A stretch of DNA of 24,386 bases from an uncultured bacterium (GCA_905214305.1 CAJMLK010000040.1:1-24386); one strand, 5' to 3'; shown: positions 1-6,899, counted from the stretch's first letter. Notes: a model not told the origin generated them from the letters alone. Translations and numbers: made by a program.

Positions 1-56
1 GCTAACTCCAGCTTTACCGATTCGGGGAGGGTGAACAACCTATTGGAACACTACAT

Positions 57-449
57 CTAGGACTGTGATTTCAGGTGTTCCCCGTACGCTTCGGCCGTGA
101 GCAGGGGCACGGTGTTTTCGCCTTCCTTGCGCACGCGCAGTATCCAGCCCTGCCCGTAACAGTCGCTGTTTACAAGGTCAGGCTTGTTTTCAAGGTCGGT
201 GTTAACGGCTTCCACCACACCGGAAACCGGCGAAAACAGCGCGCTGACAGACTTCATTGATTCCACGGAGCCGAACTCTTTTCCCGCTTCAACGGTGCTG
301 CCCACTGCGGGCATGTCCACATAGACCACTTCTTCAAGCTGTGCCTGGGCAAAGTCAGAAATGCCCACTGTAAGGCCCTGGGCGTCTTCAAGCAGCCAGA
401 TGTGCTCTTCGGTATAGGAACGGTCTTCGGGCAAGGTATAGCTGGACAT
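57..449 (-). CDS. gcvH: Glycine cleavage system H protein (lipoyl carrier)
   Basis: A 130-residue protein, the usual length for GcvH. It carries the aminomethyl group on a lipoyl arm between the P, T and L proteins of the cytoplasmic glycine cleavage system. The lipoyl site is visible as ESMKSVSALFSPVSG, with Lys66 as the attachment residue, and the C-terminal YGQGWILRV stretch is also typical. ATG at 449 is preceded by GAGGAG at good spacing. The gene follows osmC on the same strand, but a strong terminator-like hairpin (477-511) lies between them, close to the ribosome-binding site. The other gcv genes are not in the window and could lie beyond its left edge. Bases 1-56 are too short to assign. 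A GcvH-like protein with another role is possible, but the lipoyl motif makes the family call firm. Confidence 0.9.
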   Translation of the reverse strand: MSSYTLPEDRSYTEEHIWLLEDAQGLTVGISDFAQAQLEEVVYVDMPAVGSTVEAGKEFGSVESMKSVSALFSPVSGVVEAVNTDLENKPDLVNSDCYGQGWILRVRKEGENTVPLLTAEAYGEHLKSQS

Positions 450-472
450 GTAATCTCCTCGTGTCTTTGGTG

Positions 473-511
473 AAAAGCCGCCGCGCCTCCCGTAGTGTGG
501 GGCGCGGCGGC
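473..511 (-). terminator. Terminator-like hairpin between osmC and gcvH
   Basis: Bases 477-487 and 501-511 form a perfect 11-bp GC-rich stem (GCCGCCGCGCC) with a 13-nt loop. On the minus strand the stem is followed at once by TTTTC (472-476). This fits an intrinsic terminator for the symporter-osmC transcript. Only about 23 nt separate the T-run from the gcvH ATG, too little for a separate promoter, so it could also act as an attenuator in the gcvH leader. The rest of the 450-642 gap shows nothing else recognisable, and no glycine riboswitch core was seen. Confidence 0.65.
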
Positions 512-642
512 GGACCTGACAGGGCGGGGTGTATCAATCCGGCATGTGTTGCGGCGGCAGGGGCGTGGTCTGCTCGCCTGACGGGAGCTTGCGGGATCGT
601 GGCATGGCCGCCCTCTCAGGGTAGTGGCGTGTGCACTGCCGG

Positions 643-1104
643 CTATTGCGGGGCAGCCTCTCCATCCTGCAAGGGATAGTCGTAACGCTGTCCATTGAGT
701 ACAAAGCTGTAGTTTATCTTGCTGCTGGCCTTAAGCATGTTGGCTACGGAGCAGTATTTTACAGCGCCAAGCTCAAAGGCGCGCACGAACCTCTCAAGAC
801 TGATACCGTCGCCTTCAACAGTGTACTCCACATTGATCTCGGTAAAGATCTGCGGGATTTCTTCACGACGCACGGCATCGGCCGAGATGGTGAAGCTTGT
901 GTATTCAAGACGCATCTTGTTCATGGCGTGGCCCACTTCAATGCCCGTGCAGCCAGCCAGGGAGATGAGCAGCATTTCCATGGGGCGCACGCCCTGATTG
1001 CTGCCGCCGTAGATGGCCGAGGCGTCCATGACCAGGCTGTGGCCGTCGGAATCCCTGCCCTCAAAAACCATGTTTCCTTTCCATTCCACGTTGATCTTTG
1101 CCAT
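643..1104 (-). CDS. OsmC/Ohr-family protein (YhfA-like)
   Basis: A 153-residue protein with the OsmC fold signature: the first conserved cysteine in SLAGCTGIEV (Cys52) and the second in VKYCSVANML (Cys118). In OsmC/Ohr proteins these two cysteines reduce organic hydroperoxides. The sequence is closest in feel to the YhfA-like branch, where the physiological substrate is less certain. ATG at 1104 has AAGGA upstream, and this ribosome-binding site overlaps the stop codon of the symporter (TAA at 1117-1119), so the two genes are probably cotranscribed and translationally coupled. A thiol peroxidase role is family knowledge; a link to the symporter substrate is inference only. Confidence 0.85.
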   Translation of the reverse strand: MAKINVEWKGNMVFEGRDSDGHSLVMDASAIYGGSNQGVRPMEMLLISLAGCTGIEVGHAMNKMRLEYTSFTISADAVRREEIPQIFTEINVEYTVEGDGISLERFVRAFELGAVKYCSVANMLKASSKINYSFVLNGQRYDYPLQDGEAAPQ

Positions 1105-1116
1105 GATGCAAAATCC

Positions 1117-2712
1117 TTATATCATAGAGGGTTGTTGGCGTTCGGTGCTGAAGATAAGGGCCACCCAGGCGCAGAGCACAACGAGGAAGGCGGTCATGCC
1201 CCAAAGGCCCGTCTGGTAGAACCACGACCCGGCGGCCACAAGGGCTACGGCCAGCACGAGGGCCAGACCGACCGAGGCGTTACGCAGCGCCTTGAGCCCG
1301 CCGGAGGGGCTTATGAAGTACCAACCCTTTTCGGCCAGAGAAACTACGGTCATGCCGATGATGTTGGCGGCCATGGCGACCCACACGGGATGGATCTTGA
1401 GGTAGAAGCTGCCCACGGCCCAGCCGCCAAGCCAGTTCCACACAAGGCCTGCGCCGCAGCCCGCGATAAGGGCCGTCAGCGAGCCGCGCGGCGTGGCGAC
1501 GCTCCAGAACAGGGCTGCCACCATGGGGGCAAAGGTTGCGCCGTTACGTGCGGTCCAGGCAAAGATGTTCCACCAGGCGGCCTGTTCGGAGCGCAGGTAG
1601 CCAAAGAGGATCATAAGGCAGGTGAGGGCCAGCAGCGAAAGGCGGGTAAGCTTGACAAGCTTGGCATCGCTGGCGTCAGGCCAGATGGCCGAGCCTACGT
1701 CGCGGCCAAGGCTGGTGGCGCCGGAGAACTGGCAGGGTGCACCCCAGCCCAGGGCGCAGGCCCAGATGCCCAGGGTGAACAGACCCACCATGGGGCTAGG
1801 CAGAGTTTCCATCAGGTAGATGGGCACGGCCACGAGGCCGCGGGCGTTGCCAGGGGTAACGATGGCCGCAGCAGCGCCCACAAGCACACCCATGGCGATG
1901 AATATGATGTTGAAGCCGCCGGCGATGAGCAGGCCCTTGCGGCCTTCGTCAGCGGTTTTGCACGAAAGGGCCATCTGGAAGGCGGCCTGAGCCAGAAGCA
2001 CGTTGATCAAAAAGGTTCCGAACCACGCCAGAATGGTTTGCAGGCCCACGCTGGTGAGGCTGCCGTACTTGGCGTCCGTGGTCAGAAGGGTGGTCACGGC
2101 GTCAAAGCCGGGGTTGATTGCGATGGCGTAAATAGCCACGGCAAACATGATCATGAAAACGAAGAAGTTGGCGGTCTGCGTCATGGCTACAGACCACATG
2201 CCGCCCGCGCTCAGGAAGATGTACATGAGCGCCGCCGTGATAACCACGGCCAGCAGCATGTCCATGCCCGTGATGGCATTGATGCACGAGGCAAAGGCGA
2301 GGGCCGTGGCAACAGACCACATGGGAAAGGTAATGGCCGTGATGCCGCCGGCAATGCCCTTGGCGGCTCTGCCGTACTTGTCGCCGATAAGGCCGGAGAT
2401 GGTCACCATCATGCGCTTGCGGAACGGCCCGATGAGCACCAGCGCAATGATAAGCACGTGGGTCAGTTCCGCCACGCCGTACCACAGTGCTGAAATGCCC
2501 GTGAGGTAGGACAGTTCAAGGATGGCAATATAGGTGGAGCCTGAAAACAGGCCGGTAATGCAGAAGGCGACTGTCCAGCGGCTGAACTTGCGCCCCCCCA
2601 CAAAGAAATCTTCGCCCGCCTGAGCCTTTTTTTTGGCTATCTGGCTCATGACTATGAGCAGAAGCGTATAGGCCAGGGCGAGGCCGAACATCCAAATGGC
2701 CGAAGAAGTCAT
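1117..2712 (-). CDS. Sodium:solute symporter (SSS/SLC5 family)
   Basis: A 531-residue, highly hydrophobic inner-membrane protein with roughly 13 predicted transmembrane segments, matching the SSS family in length. Family features visible near the N-terminus include GEDFFVGGRKFSRW after the first helix and the GLFSGSTYIAILELSY region where sodium-binding helices begin. The substrate (amino acid, carboxylate, proline-like or other) cannot be told from sequence. The start is ATG at 2712 with GAGGAG seven bases upstream; a longer reading to 2769 lacks such a site. The gene lies directly downstream of a sigma-54 activator on the same strand, and its leader has a -24/-12 promoter at 2941-2956, so its expression is probably strictly activator-dependent. 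The OsmC gene follows in the same operon. Confidence 0.85.
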   Translation of the reverse strand: MTSSAIWMFGLALAYTLLLIVMSQIAKKKAQAGEDFFVGGRKFSRWTVAFCITGLFSGSTYIAILELSYLTGISALWYGVAELTHVLIIALVLIGPFRKRMMVTISGLIGDKYGRAAKGIAGGITAITFPMWSVATALAFASCINAITGMDMLLAVVITAALMYIFLSAGGMWSVAMTQTANFFVFMIMFAVAIYAIAINPGFDAVTTLLTTDAKYGSLTSVGLQTILAWFGTFLINVLLAQAAFQMALSCKTADEGRKGLLIAGGFNIIFIAMGVLVGAAAAIVTPGNARGLVAVPIYLMETLPSPMVGLFTLGIWACALGWGAPCQFSGATSLGRDVGSAIWPDASDAKLVKLTRLSLLALTCLMILFGYLRSEQAAWWNIFAWTARNGATFAPMVAALFWSVATPRGSLTALIAGCGAGLVWNWLGGWAVGSFYLKIHPVWVAMAANIIGMTVVSLAEKGWYFISPSGGLKALRNASVGLALVLAVALVAAGSWFYQTGLWGMTAFLVVLCAWVALIFSTERQQPSMI

Positions 2713-2740
2713 AACTTGCTCCTCATGCTTCCTGAAATTT

Positions 2741-2926
2741 CGCGCCGCCACAGGCGGGCGCGCCCCCAAAATGGTTAACGGAACGGCCGTTTCATCCAGG
2801 TATCCCGTACGGCCTGACGGGTTGCCGACAGGTCGGTCTGCCGACCCCGCATCCTCTCTCGATCCCAGTTCCTCTGCCGCCGGCGGCAGAGAAACGTATT
2901 GCTATGCGTTTTCGGCCGGGCCGAAA
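2741..2926 (-). promoter_or_regulatory. Hairpin-rich 5' leader of the symporter gene
   Basis: The expected transcript from the sigma-54 promoter begins near 2929 and has a leader of about 215 nt. It contains in order: a stem 2910-2917/2919-2926 (8 bp); a perfect palindrome 2872-2891 (CTCTGCCGCCGGCGGCAGAG); a stem 2831-2836/2841-2846 (GGTCGG/CCGACC, 4-nt loop); a weaker stem 2804-2808/2817-2821; and a stem 2741-2749/2753-2762 (9 bp, one bulge, 3-nt loop), which ends about 28 nt before the start codon. No T-run follows any of them, so they are not obvious terminators. A stabilising or regulatory leader is inferred; no known riboswitch class was recognised. Confidence 0.5.
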
Positions 2927-2940
2927 GACACTCTCGCTAT

Positions 2941-2956
2941 AGCAAAGATTGTTCCA
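2941..2956 (-). promoter_or_regulatory. Sigma-54 (-24/-12) promoter for the symporter operon
   Basis: On the minus strand this reads TGGAACAATCTTTGCT. It keeps the invariant GG and GC at the correct 10-nt separation and the TTGCT end of the TGGCACG-N4-TTGCW consensus. It lies about 230 bp upstream of the symporter ATG and directly downstream of the gene for a sigma-54-dependent activator, with operators 155-295 bp further upstream, which is the expected architecture. Confidence 0.75.
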
Positions 2957-3016
2957 AAAAGTTTTTATAGTGAATACAGCACTTTATGGCGGTTGCCAAA
3001 GGATGGGCTGGCGGGT

Positions 3017-3032
3017 GGGCCTGAAAAGGCCC
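3017..3032. other. Small perfect hairpin between promoter and operators
   Basis: GGGCCT-GAAA-AGGCCC gives a 6-bp stem closed by a GAAA loop on the plus strand. It lies between the -24/-12 promoter and the upstream activator sites. No T-run follows it on the minus strand, so termination of the activator transcript here is doubtful; it may be a 3' end stem. Confidence 0.35.
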
Positions 3033-3110
3033 CAGCTTGTGCAGTTGTGTAACGCAGCGAAATATATGTATATCGTGTTTCAGCGGCAAAAAAGCCTGAT
3101 CTGGCGGCAG

Positions 3111-3128
3111 TGGTTCGTTATCGAACCA
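3111..3128. promoter_or_regulatory. Upstream activator site 1 (TGGTTC-N6-GAACCA)
   Basis: TGGTTCGTTATCGAACCA is a perfect 18-bp inverted repeat with 6-bp half sites and a 6-bp centre. TyrR boxes (TGTAAA-N6-TTTACA) have the same geometry, and the adjacent activator has a TyrR-like DNA-binding domain. It lies about 165 bp upstream of the -24/-12 element. Confidence 0.7.
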
Positions 3129-3130
3129 TG

Positions 3131-3148
3131 TGGTTCATAAATGAACCG
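3131..3148. promoter_or_regulatory. Upstream activator site 2
   Basis: TGGTTCATAAATGAACCG matches site 1 in both half sites except the last base. Its centre is 20 bp from the centre of site 1, close to two helical turns, so two dimers would sit on the same face of the DNA, as enhancer-binding proteins usually do. Confidence 0.7.
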
Positions 3149-3233
3149 CAGGCTCTTTTTCACAACCAGCGGGCATTCAGAAGCGGATATGGCGCAGAAG
3201 GTGGGTATGAAGGCGCGGATTTGCTTTCCGGAG

Positions 3234-3251
3234 TGGTTTAATTCTGAACCA
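3234..3251. promoter_or_regulatory. Upstream activator site 3, overlapping the activator stop codon
   Basis: TGGTTTAATTCTGAACCA has one half-site mismatch to the other two sites. It covers the last codons and TAA stop of the activator gene, and its centre lies 103 bp from that of site 2. Because it is partly coding it could be coincidence, but the exact length, spacing and half sites argue for a third operator. Confidence 0.5.
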
Positions 3252-4962
3252 CCAGGTCGTGTTCCCTCATCTTGCGCAGGAGGGTGGCGTGCGAGATGCC
3301 AAGCGCTCTGGCCGCCGCCCGTATGCTCACCGTATTGCGCAGGGCGTTTTCAACGCACTGCTTTTCGAAATGCCGCATCTGCTCCCGCATGGGAGCGTTG
3401 ACAGGCGGCGCGATGGAGCCGTTGGGGCGGACGATGCTTTCCCACACCGGGGCACGGTTGCCCGACGAAAGGCTGGCGATGGTCAGGCGCTCCATAAAGT
3501 TGGCAAGTTCGCGCACGTTGCCGGGCCAGGAGTATGCTTGCAGCATTTCTTCTTCCGCCGGGCTTAGGCCGCAGGCGCAGGAATACTTTTTGCTGAAGCA
3601 CGAAAGAAAATGCTGGGCCAGCGGCAGAATGTCCTCGCGCCTTTCACGCAGGGGCGGTACGGCAAGGGGAATGACGTTGAGGCGGTAATAGAGGTCCTCG
3701 CGAAAGGTGTTTTCGCGCACCATCTTGAGCAGGTTTCTGTTGGTCATGGCAATAATGCGCACGTCCAGCCTGACGGGCTTGCGCCCGCCGATGCGGTAGA
3801 TGACGCCCTCCTGAAGGGCGCGCAGCAGCTTGACCTGAAGGGTCAGGTCCATTTCGCCCACTTCGTCCAGCATGAGCGTGCCCTCGTGGGCCACTTCCAG
3901 CATGCCCGCACGGCTGGCGTTGGCTCCGGTGAAGCTGCCCTTTTCGTAGCCGAAGAGCTCCGCCTCCTGCAGATGCTGGGGAATGGTTCCGCAGTTTATC
4001 TGCACAAGCGGGCCGTTGCGGCGTTTGCTGTGGTTGTGGATGTGCATGGCCACAACTTCTTTGCCCGCGCCTGTTTCGCCGGTGATGAGCACGGTGGAGT
4101 CCACGCCGCCAAGGCGCGCGGCCTCGTCCAGCAGGCGCAGCATGGCGGGGTTGTGGGCGATGGTTTTTGTTCCCTTGAGGCTGGCTTCCTGAAAGGCCGC
4201 CAGCTTGCGGCGGCTGTTTTCGGCCTCTTCCTGAAGGCGGGTGACTTCTGTCATGTCCTGAGCGGACAAAACGCAGCGGAAGAGGCGCTGATCTGCATCA
4301 AAAATGGGCGTAGTTGAAAAAATCACCTGCTTGCCGTTGCAGTCTTCCAGCAGGGTCCCGGCGCTTTTACGCGAATGCAGGGTTTTTTTGAGCAGCTCTG
4401 CCACGGCCTTCATGGCGGGGCTGGCGGGCCGGTTTATGCTGTCGCAATCCGGCAGCAGAAAGCGGATTTTATCGTTGGTATACAGGGCGTTGCCGTTGGT
4501 ATCAAAAATGATGATGCCGTCCGTGGCGCAGTTGATGACCGCGCTCAGCTCCCGGTTGTGGCAGTCGGCACTGCAAAAAGCCTTGTATATTTTATGGATA
4601 AGCTCTTTCTTGGTGAGCACGCCCACGAGCCTGTCGTCGTGGTCCAGCACCAGCATTCTGTCGATGGGCATGCTGCATGCCATGCCGAAGGTGGCGTCGT
4701 TGCGTATGCTCACAAGGTCCACGTCCATGACTTCGCTGATGGGCGTTTCAAAGGACTTGCCCGCACGTATGGCCTGCACGAGGCGAAATATGGTCAGAAT
4801 GCCGCGTACTTTCTTGTTTTCGTCCAGAATGGGCACGCAGTTGACCCCGTGGCGCTCATACACGGGCAGAGCGTCCTTGAGCAGATGCCCTGGCGTCAGG
4901 GTTTCGGGATTGTCGTGCATGACCTGTTCGACAAGCATACTTTCTTCGGGCAGTGCGGGCAT
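3238..4962 (-). CDS. Sigma-54-dependent activator with CBS pair, PAS and TyrR-like HTH
   Basis: A 574-residue enhancer-binding protein. Residues 9-67 and 74-130 form two CBS domains (VMHDNPETLTPG, then a second repeat ending LVGVLTKKELI), which usually bind adenine nucleotides. About 141-245 is a PAS-like domain. Residues 265-500 are the AAA+ ATPase: Walker A GETGAGKE (295-302), the sigma-54 contact loop GSFTGA (342-347, Ser for the usual Ala), and Walker B LMLDEV (363-368). The C-terminus (545-570, RAAARALGISHATLLRKMRE) resembles TyrR-type helix-turn-helix domains. ATG at 4962 has a weak ribosome-binding site; ATG at 4938 (MLVEQV), with GAAGAAAG upstream, is an equally good start. There is no receiver domain, so activity is probably set by a ligand or energy charge. 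Its likely target is the downstream symporter operon. Confidence 0.88.
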   Translation of the reverse strand: MPALPEESMLVEQVMHDNPETLTPGHLLKDALPVYERHGVNCVPILDENKKVRGILTIFRLVQAIRAGKSFETPISEVMDVDLVSIRNDATFGMACSMPIDRMLVLDHDDRLVGVLTKKELIHKIYKAFCSADCHNRELSAVINCATDGIIIFDTNGNALYTNDKIRFLLPDCDSINRPASPAMKAVAELLKKTLHSRKSAGTLLEDCNGKQVIFSTTPIFDADQRLFRCVLSAQDMTEVTRLQEEAENSRRKLAAFQEASLKGTKTIAHNPAMLRLLDEAARLGGVDSTVLITGETGAGKEVVAMHIHNHSKRRNGPLVQINCGTIPQHLQEAELFGYEKGSFTGANASRAGMLEVAHEGTLMLDEVGEMDLTLQVKLLRALQEGVIYRIGGRKPVRLDVRIIAMTNRNLLKMVRENTFREDLYYRLNVIPLAVPPLRERREDILPLAQHFLSCFSKKYSCACGLSPAEEEMLQAYSWPGNVRELANFMERLTIASLSSGNRAPVWESIVRPNGSIAPPVNAPMREQMRHFEKQCVENALRNTVSIRAAARALGISHATLLRKMREHDLVVQN

Positions 4963-4987
4963 GGAATGTCTCTGGGTTTGATGACCG

Positions 4988-5110
4988 GCGCGGCTTGAGC
5001 CGCGCTGTCCCGGCATGGCCGGGCGTGTGGAGCATTGCCGGATGTTTTGTGCCGCATCCGGCGCTGGGCAGGCGGTCTGCCACAAGGGGCAGGCCCTGCC
5101 TTGCGCGTCA
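4988..5110. other. Cluster of hairpins in the activator gene leader
   Basis: Successive perfect inverted repeats are seen: GCGCGGCT/AGCCGCGC (4988-4995/4998-5005), CCCGGC/GCCGGG (5009-5014/5018-5023), GCCGGATG/CATCCGGC (5037-5044/5055-5062), and a shorter GGCAG/CTGCC pair near 5090-5105. None is followed by a T-run. They would lie in the untranslated leader of the activator mRNA or upstream of its promoter, which was not located. Nothing coding was seen between 4963 and 5210. Confidence 0.4.
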
Positions 5111-5210
5111 GCGGGAACTGAAAGCCCTGCGGGCCGGGTTCTGGCTGGCGCGGCAAAGGAACATACCGTGGCTTGCTGCCGTTGCAAAGGGCGGCAGGCG
5201 GTCATTCATG

Positions 5211-5557
5211 GAGCATTTCAACGTTGAAATGCCTTGGGCTGCGCGGGCAGACGCCTGCCGTGGAGGCACAAGCGCAATTTATTGTGCGGTTAAGTGCCGG
5301 AACGAGTGTGTCTTAAATTTTGAGAATATGTATTCTCAAAGTCAGTCTGCTCTGGACAGTGTCGTCACGAGATGAATTTACTTGGTATATCAAGGAGAAC
5401 GAGCCTTTTATGCAGGGGGTGTACTCTTATGGTACTCGACCGGAATAAAAGGCGAAGTTCGACGCAGAGATACCGGGAAAGGCGCTCGTGACGACACTGT
5501 CTAGTTAGGTACTGCCGGGCTATTGGCAATAGCCTGCCCGGTGTGTCCCGCATTTTC
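5211..5557. repeat. Intergenic repeat copy A (interrupted)
   Basis: This copy begins with the palindrome GCATTTCAACGTTGAAATGC (5213-5232) and includes a 10-bp inverted repeat TTTGAGAATA/TATTCTCAAA (5319-5328/5331-5340). Landmarks lie at nearly the same offsets as in copy B at 23748: GCCGG (5296 vs 23832), TTGAG (5320 vs 23856), TGCT (5348 vs 23884). The homology resumes after the inserted element (5355-5501) with AGTTAGGTACTGCC and continues to about CCCGCA (5548-5553). By-eye alignment only; the right-hand end is uncertain. Confidence 0.55.
5355..5501. mobile_element. 147-bp inverted-repeat element, MITE-like
   Basis: The ends are perfect 17-bp inverted repeats: GACAGTGTCGTCACGAG at 5355-5371 and its complement at 5485-5501. 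Further pairing lies inside (GCCTTTTAT 5403-5411 with ATAAAAGGC 5445-5453; GGTAT 5383-5387 with ATACC 5470-5474), so the whole element is one imperfect palindrome. Removing it restores a sequence that aligns with repeat copy B, which suggests insertion. It is far too short to encode a transposase and no clear target duplication is visible. It could instead be a structured RNA or cassette site, but the restored target favours a non-autonomous mobile element. Confidence 0.5.
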
Positions 5558-5576
5558 CGGCAGTGAAAAAGGCGGA

Positions 5577-5620
5577 AAAACCTTGTCGGCCGCGCCTGCG
5601 TTGAGCAGACACGGCCGACA
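5577..5620 (-). terminator. Terminator downstream of GAPDH
   Basis: TGTCGGCCG (5584-5592) pairs with CGGCCGACA (5612-5620), with a small inner CTGC/GCAG stem. On the minus strand the stem is followed by AGGTTTTTCC. It lies about 85 nt after the GAPDH stop codon in the right orientation. Confidence 0.6.
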
Positions 5621-5703
5621 GAAAACACGGTACGTACGGCGAAGCTTCTGGTTGCGCGGCTCCGGTGCGGGGCCGCGCGGCGCTGAAGTCCGCCGGGCCG
5701 CTT

Positions 5704-6720
5704 TTACATGCCTTTTTCGGCCATGAGGCAGGCAAGGTCGCACACGCGGCAGGAATAGCCCCACTCGTTGTCGTACCAGGCCACCAGCTTGACCATCTTG
5801 CCTTCCTGCACCGTGGTGTACGAAGCTTCAAGAATGGACGAAGCCGGGTTGCCCTTGAAGTCCATGGAAACAAGGGCCTTGTCATTGTACTCAAGAATGC
5901 CCTTGAGGTAGGTTTCAGACGCTTCCCTGAGCTTGCCGAGCAGGGTTTCCGTGTCGGTTTCCTTTTCCAGAATGCCGGTAAAGTCCACCACAGACACCGT
6001 GGGCGTGGGCACGCGCAGCGAATAGCCGCTGAACTTGCCCTTGAGTTCGGGAATGACCTTGGCAACGGCCTGTGCGGCCCCTGTGGACGTGGGAATGATG
6101 TTGCAGGCCGCGGCGCGGGCGCGGCGCGGGTCCTTGTGGGCCATGTCCAGAATGCGCTGGTCGTTGGTGTAGGAGTGGATGGTGGTCATGTTGCCGATCT
6201 GGATGCCGAATTCCTTTTGCAGCACCAGCGCCACGGGGGCAAGGCAGTTGGTGGTGCAGGAGGCGTTGGACACGATGTGATGCCTGGCCGGATCGTACTC
6301 CTGATGGTTCACGCCCATGACGATGGTGATGTCTTCTTCCTTGGCCGGGGCGGTGATAATGACCTTTTTGGCGCCGTTTTCAATGTGTACGGAGCACTGG
6401 GAAGCCTTGCGGAAAATGCCCGTGCTCTCCACGACAATATCAACGCCGTACTGGCCCCAGGCAAGCTGTTTCGGGTCGCGCTCCGCAAAGCAGTGAACCT
6501 TCCAGTCGCCCACGGTCACTTCCGCGCCGTCTATTTTGGCGTCCAGATAGGCGCGCCCGTAGACCGAATCGTATTCCAGCAGGTGAAAGTTGGTTTCGGC
6601 GTCAAACAGGTCGTTGATGGCCACCACTTCCACGCGGTCACGGTAGCTCTTGTGCAGGGCGCGGAAAACCTGCCTGCCGATGCGGCCAAAGCCGTTGATG
6701 CCAATTCTGATTTTGCTCAT
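5704..6720 (-). CDS. gap: Glyceraldehyde-3-phosphate dehydrogenase (type I)
   Basis: A 338-residue cytoplasmic enzyme that interconverts glyceraldehyde 3-phosphate and 1,3-bisphosphoglycerate with NAD in glycolysis and gluconeogenesis. The N-terminus IRIGINGFGRIGRQVFRAL is the Rossmann nucleotide-binding loop, and Asp37 in AINDLFD is the residue that usually favours NAD over NADP. The catalytic Cys155 is in SNASCTTNCLAP, with His182 in TTIHSYTNDQ. ATG at 6720 has GAGGA upstream and matches the family start; the five-residue longer reading is unlikely. It follows the GAF gene on the same strand after a 179-bp gap and has its own terminator, so it may be monocistronic. Confidence 0.95.
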   Translation of the reverse strand: MSKIRIGINGFGRIGRQVFRALHKSYRDRVEVVAINDLFDAETNFHLLEYDSVYGRAYLDAKIDGAEVTVGDWKVHCFAERDPKQLAWGQYGVDIVVESTGIFRKASQCSVHIENGAKKVIITAPAKEEDITIVMGVNHQEYDPARHHIVSNASCTTNCLAPVALVLQKEFGIQIGNMTTIHSYTNDQRILDMAHKDPRRARAAACNIIPTSTGAAQAVAKVIPELKGKFSGYSLRVPTPTVSVVDFTGILEKETDTETLLGKLREASETYLKGILEYNDKALVSMDFKGNPASSILEASYTTVQEGKMVKLVAWYDNEWGYSCRVCDLACLMAEKGM

Positions 6721-6844
6721 ATGCGAAATCCTCATGCTGTTGAGGGAAATGTCGTATGCAGCCGTGCGCCTTTGGGGTGGATCGGTTTGATTTCCGCCAC
6801 CGGTGCGGTGTTCGGGGCGCAGGGCGTGGTTTTTATGGTCTCCG

Positions 6845-6874
6845 CCCGGCGGGTCGCGACCGGCTGCCGCCGGG
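6845..6874. other. Nested palindrome in the GAF-GAPDH gap
   Basis: CCCGGCG (6845-6851) pairs with CGCCGGG (6868-6874) around the perfect palindrome GGTCGCGACC (6852-6861). It could be the 3' end stem of the GAF transcript, but no T-run follows, so its role is unclear. Confidence 0.35.
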
Positions 6875-6899
6875 TGCGCAAGGCCGCGAGCGCCGCGTG

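Noticed and set aside
512..642. Glycine riboswitch upstream of gcvH
   Set aside because: The conserved aptamer core was not found on the minus strand; only short stems are present.
631..2493. Long plus-strand open frame of 620 codons opposite the symporter and osmC genes
   Set aside because: It is antisense to two clear genes, is rich in His, Gly and Ala with no domain, and is the usual shadow frame of GC-rich coding DNA.
5319..5340. TTTGAGAATATGTATTCTCAAA as a Fur- or PerR-type operator
   Set aside because: The half-site spacing does not fit a 7-1-7 Fur box, no gene starts nearby, and an equivalent inverted repeat occurs at the same place in repeat copy B, so it is part of the repeat.
5355..5510. 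Integron attC site (GTTAGGT next to a long imperfect palindrome)
   Set aside because: GTTAGGT (5504-5510) fits the GTTRRRY core, but no RYYYAAC partner exists at the left end, and the same segment aligns with the uninterrupted repeat copy near 23894, so it belongs to the repeat rather than to a cassette site.
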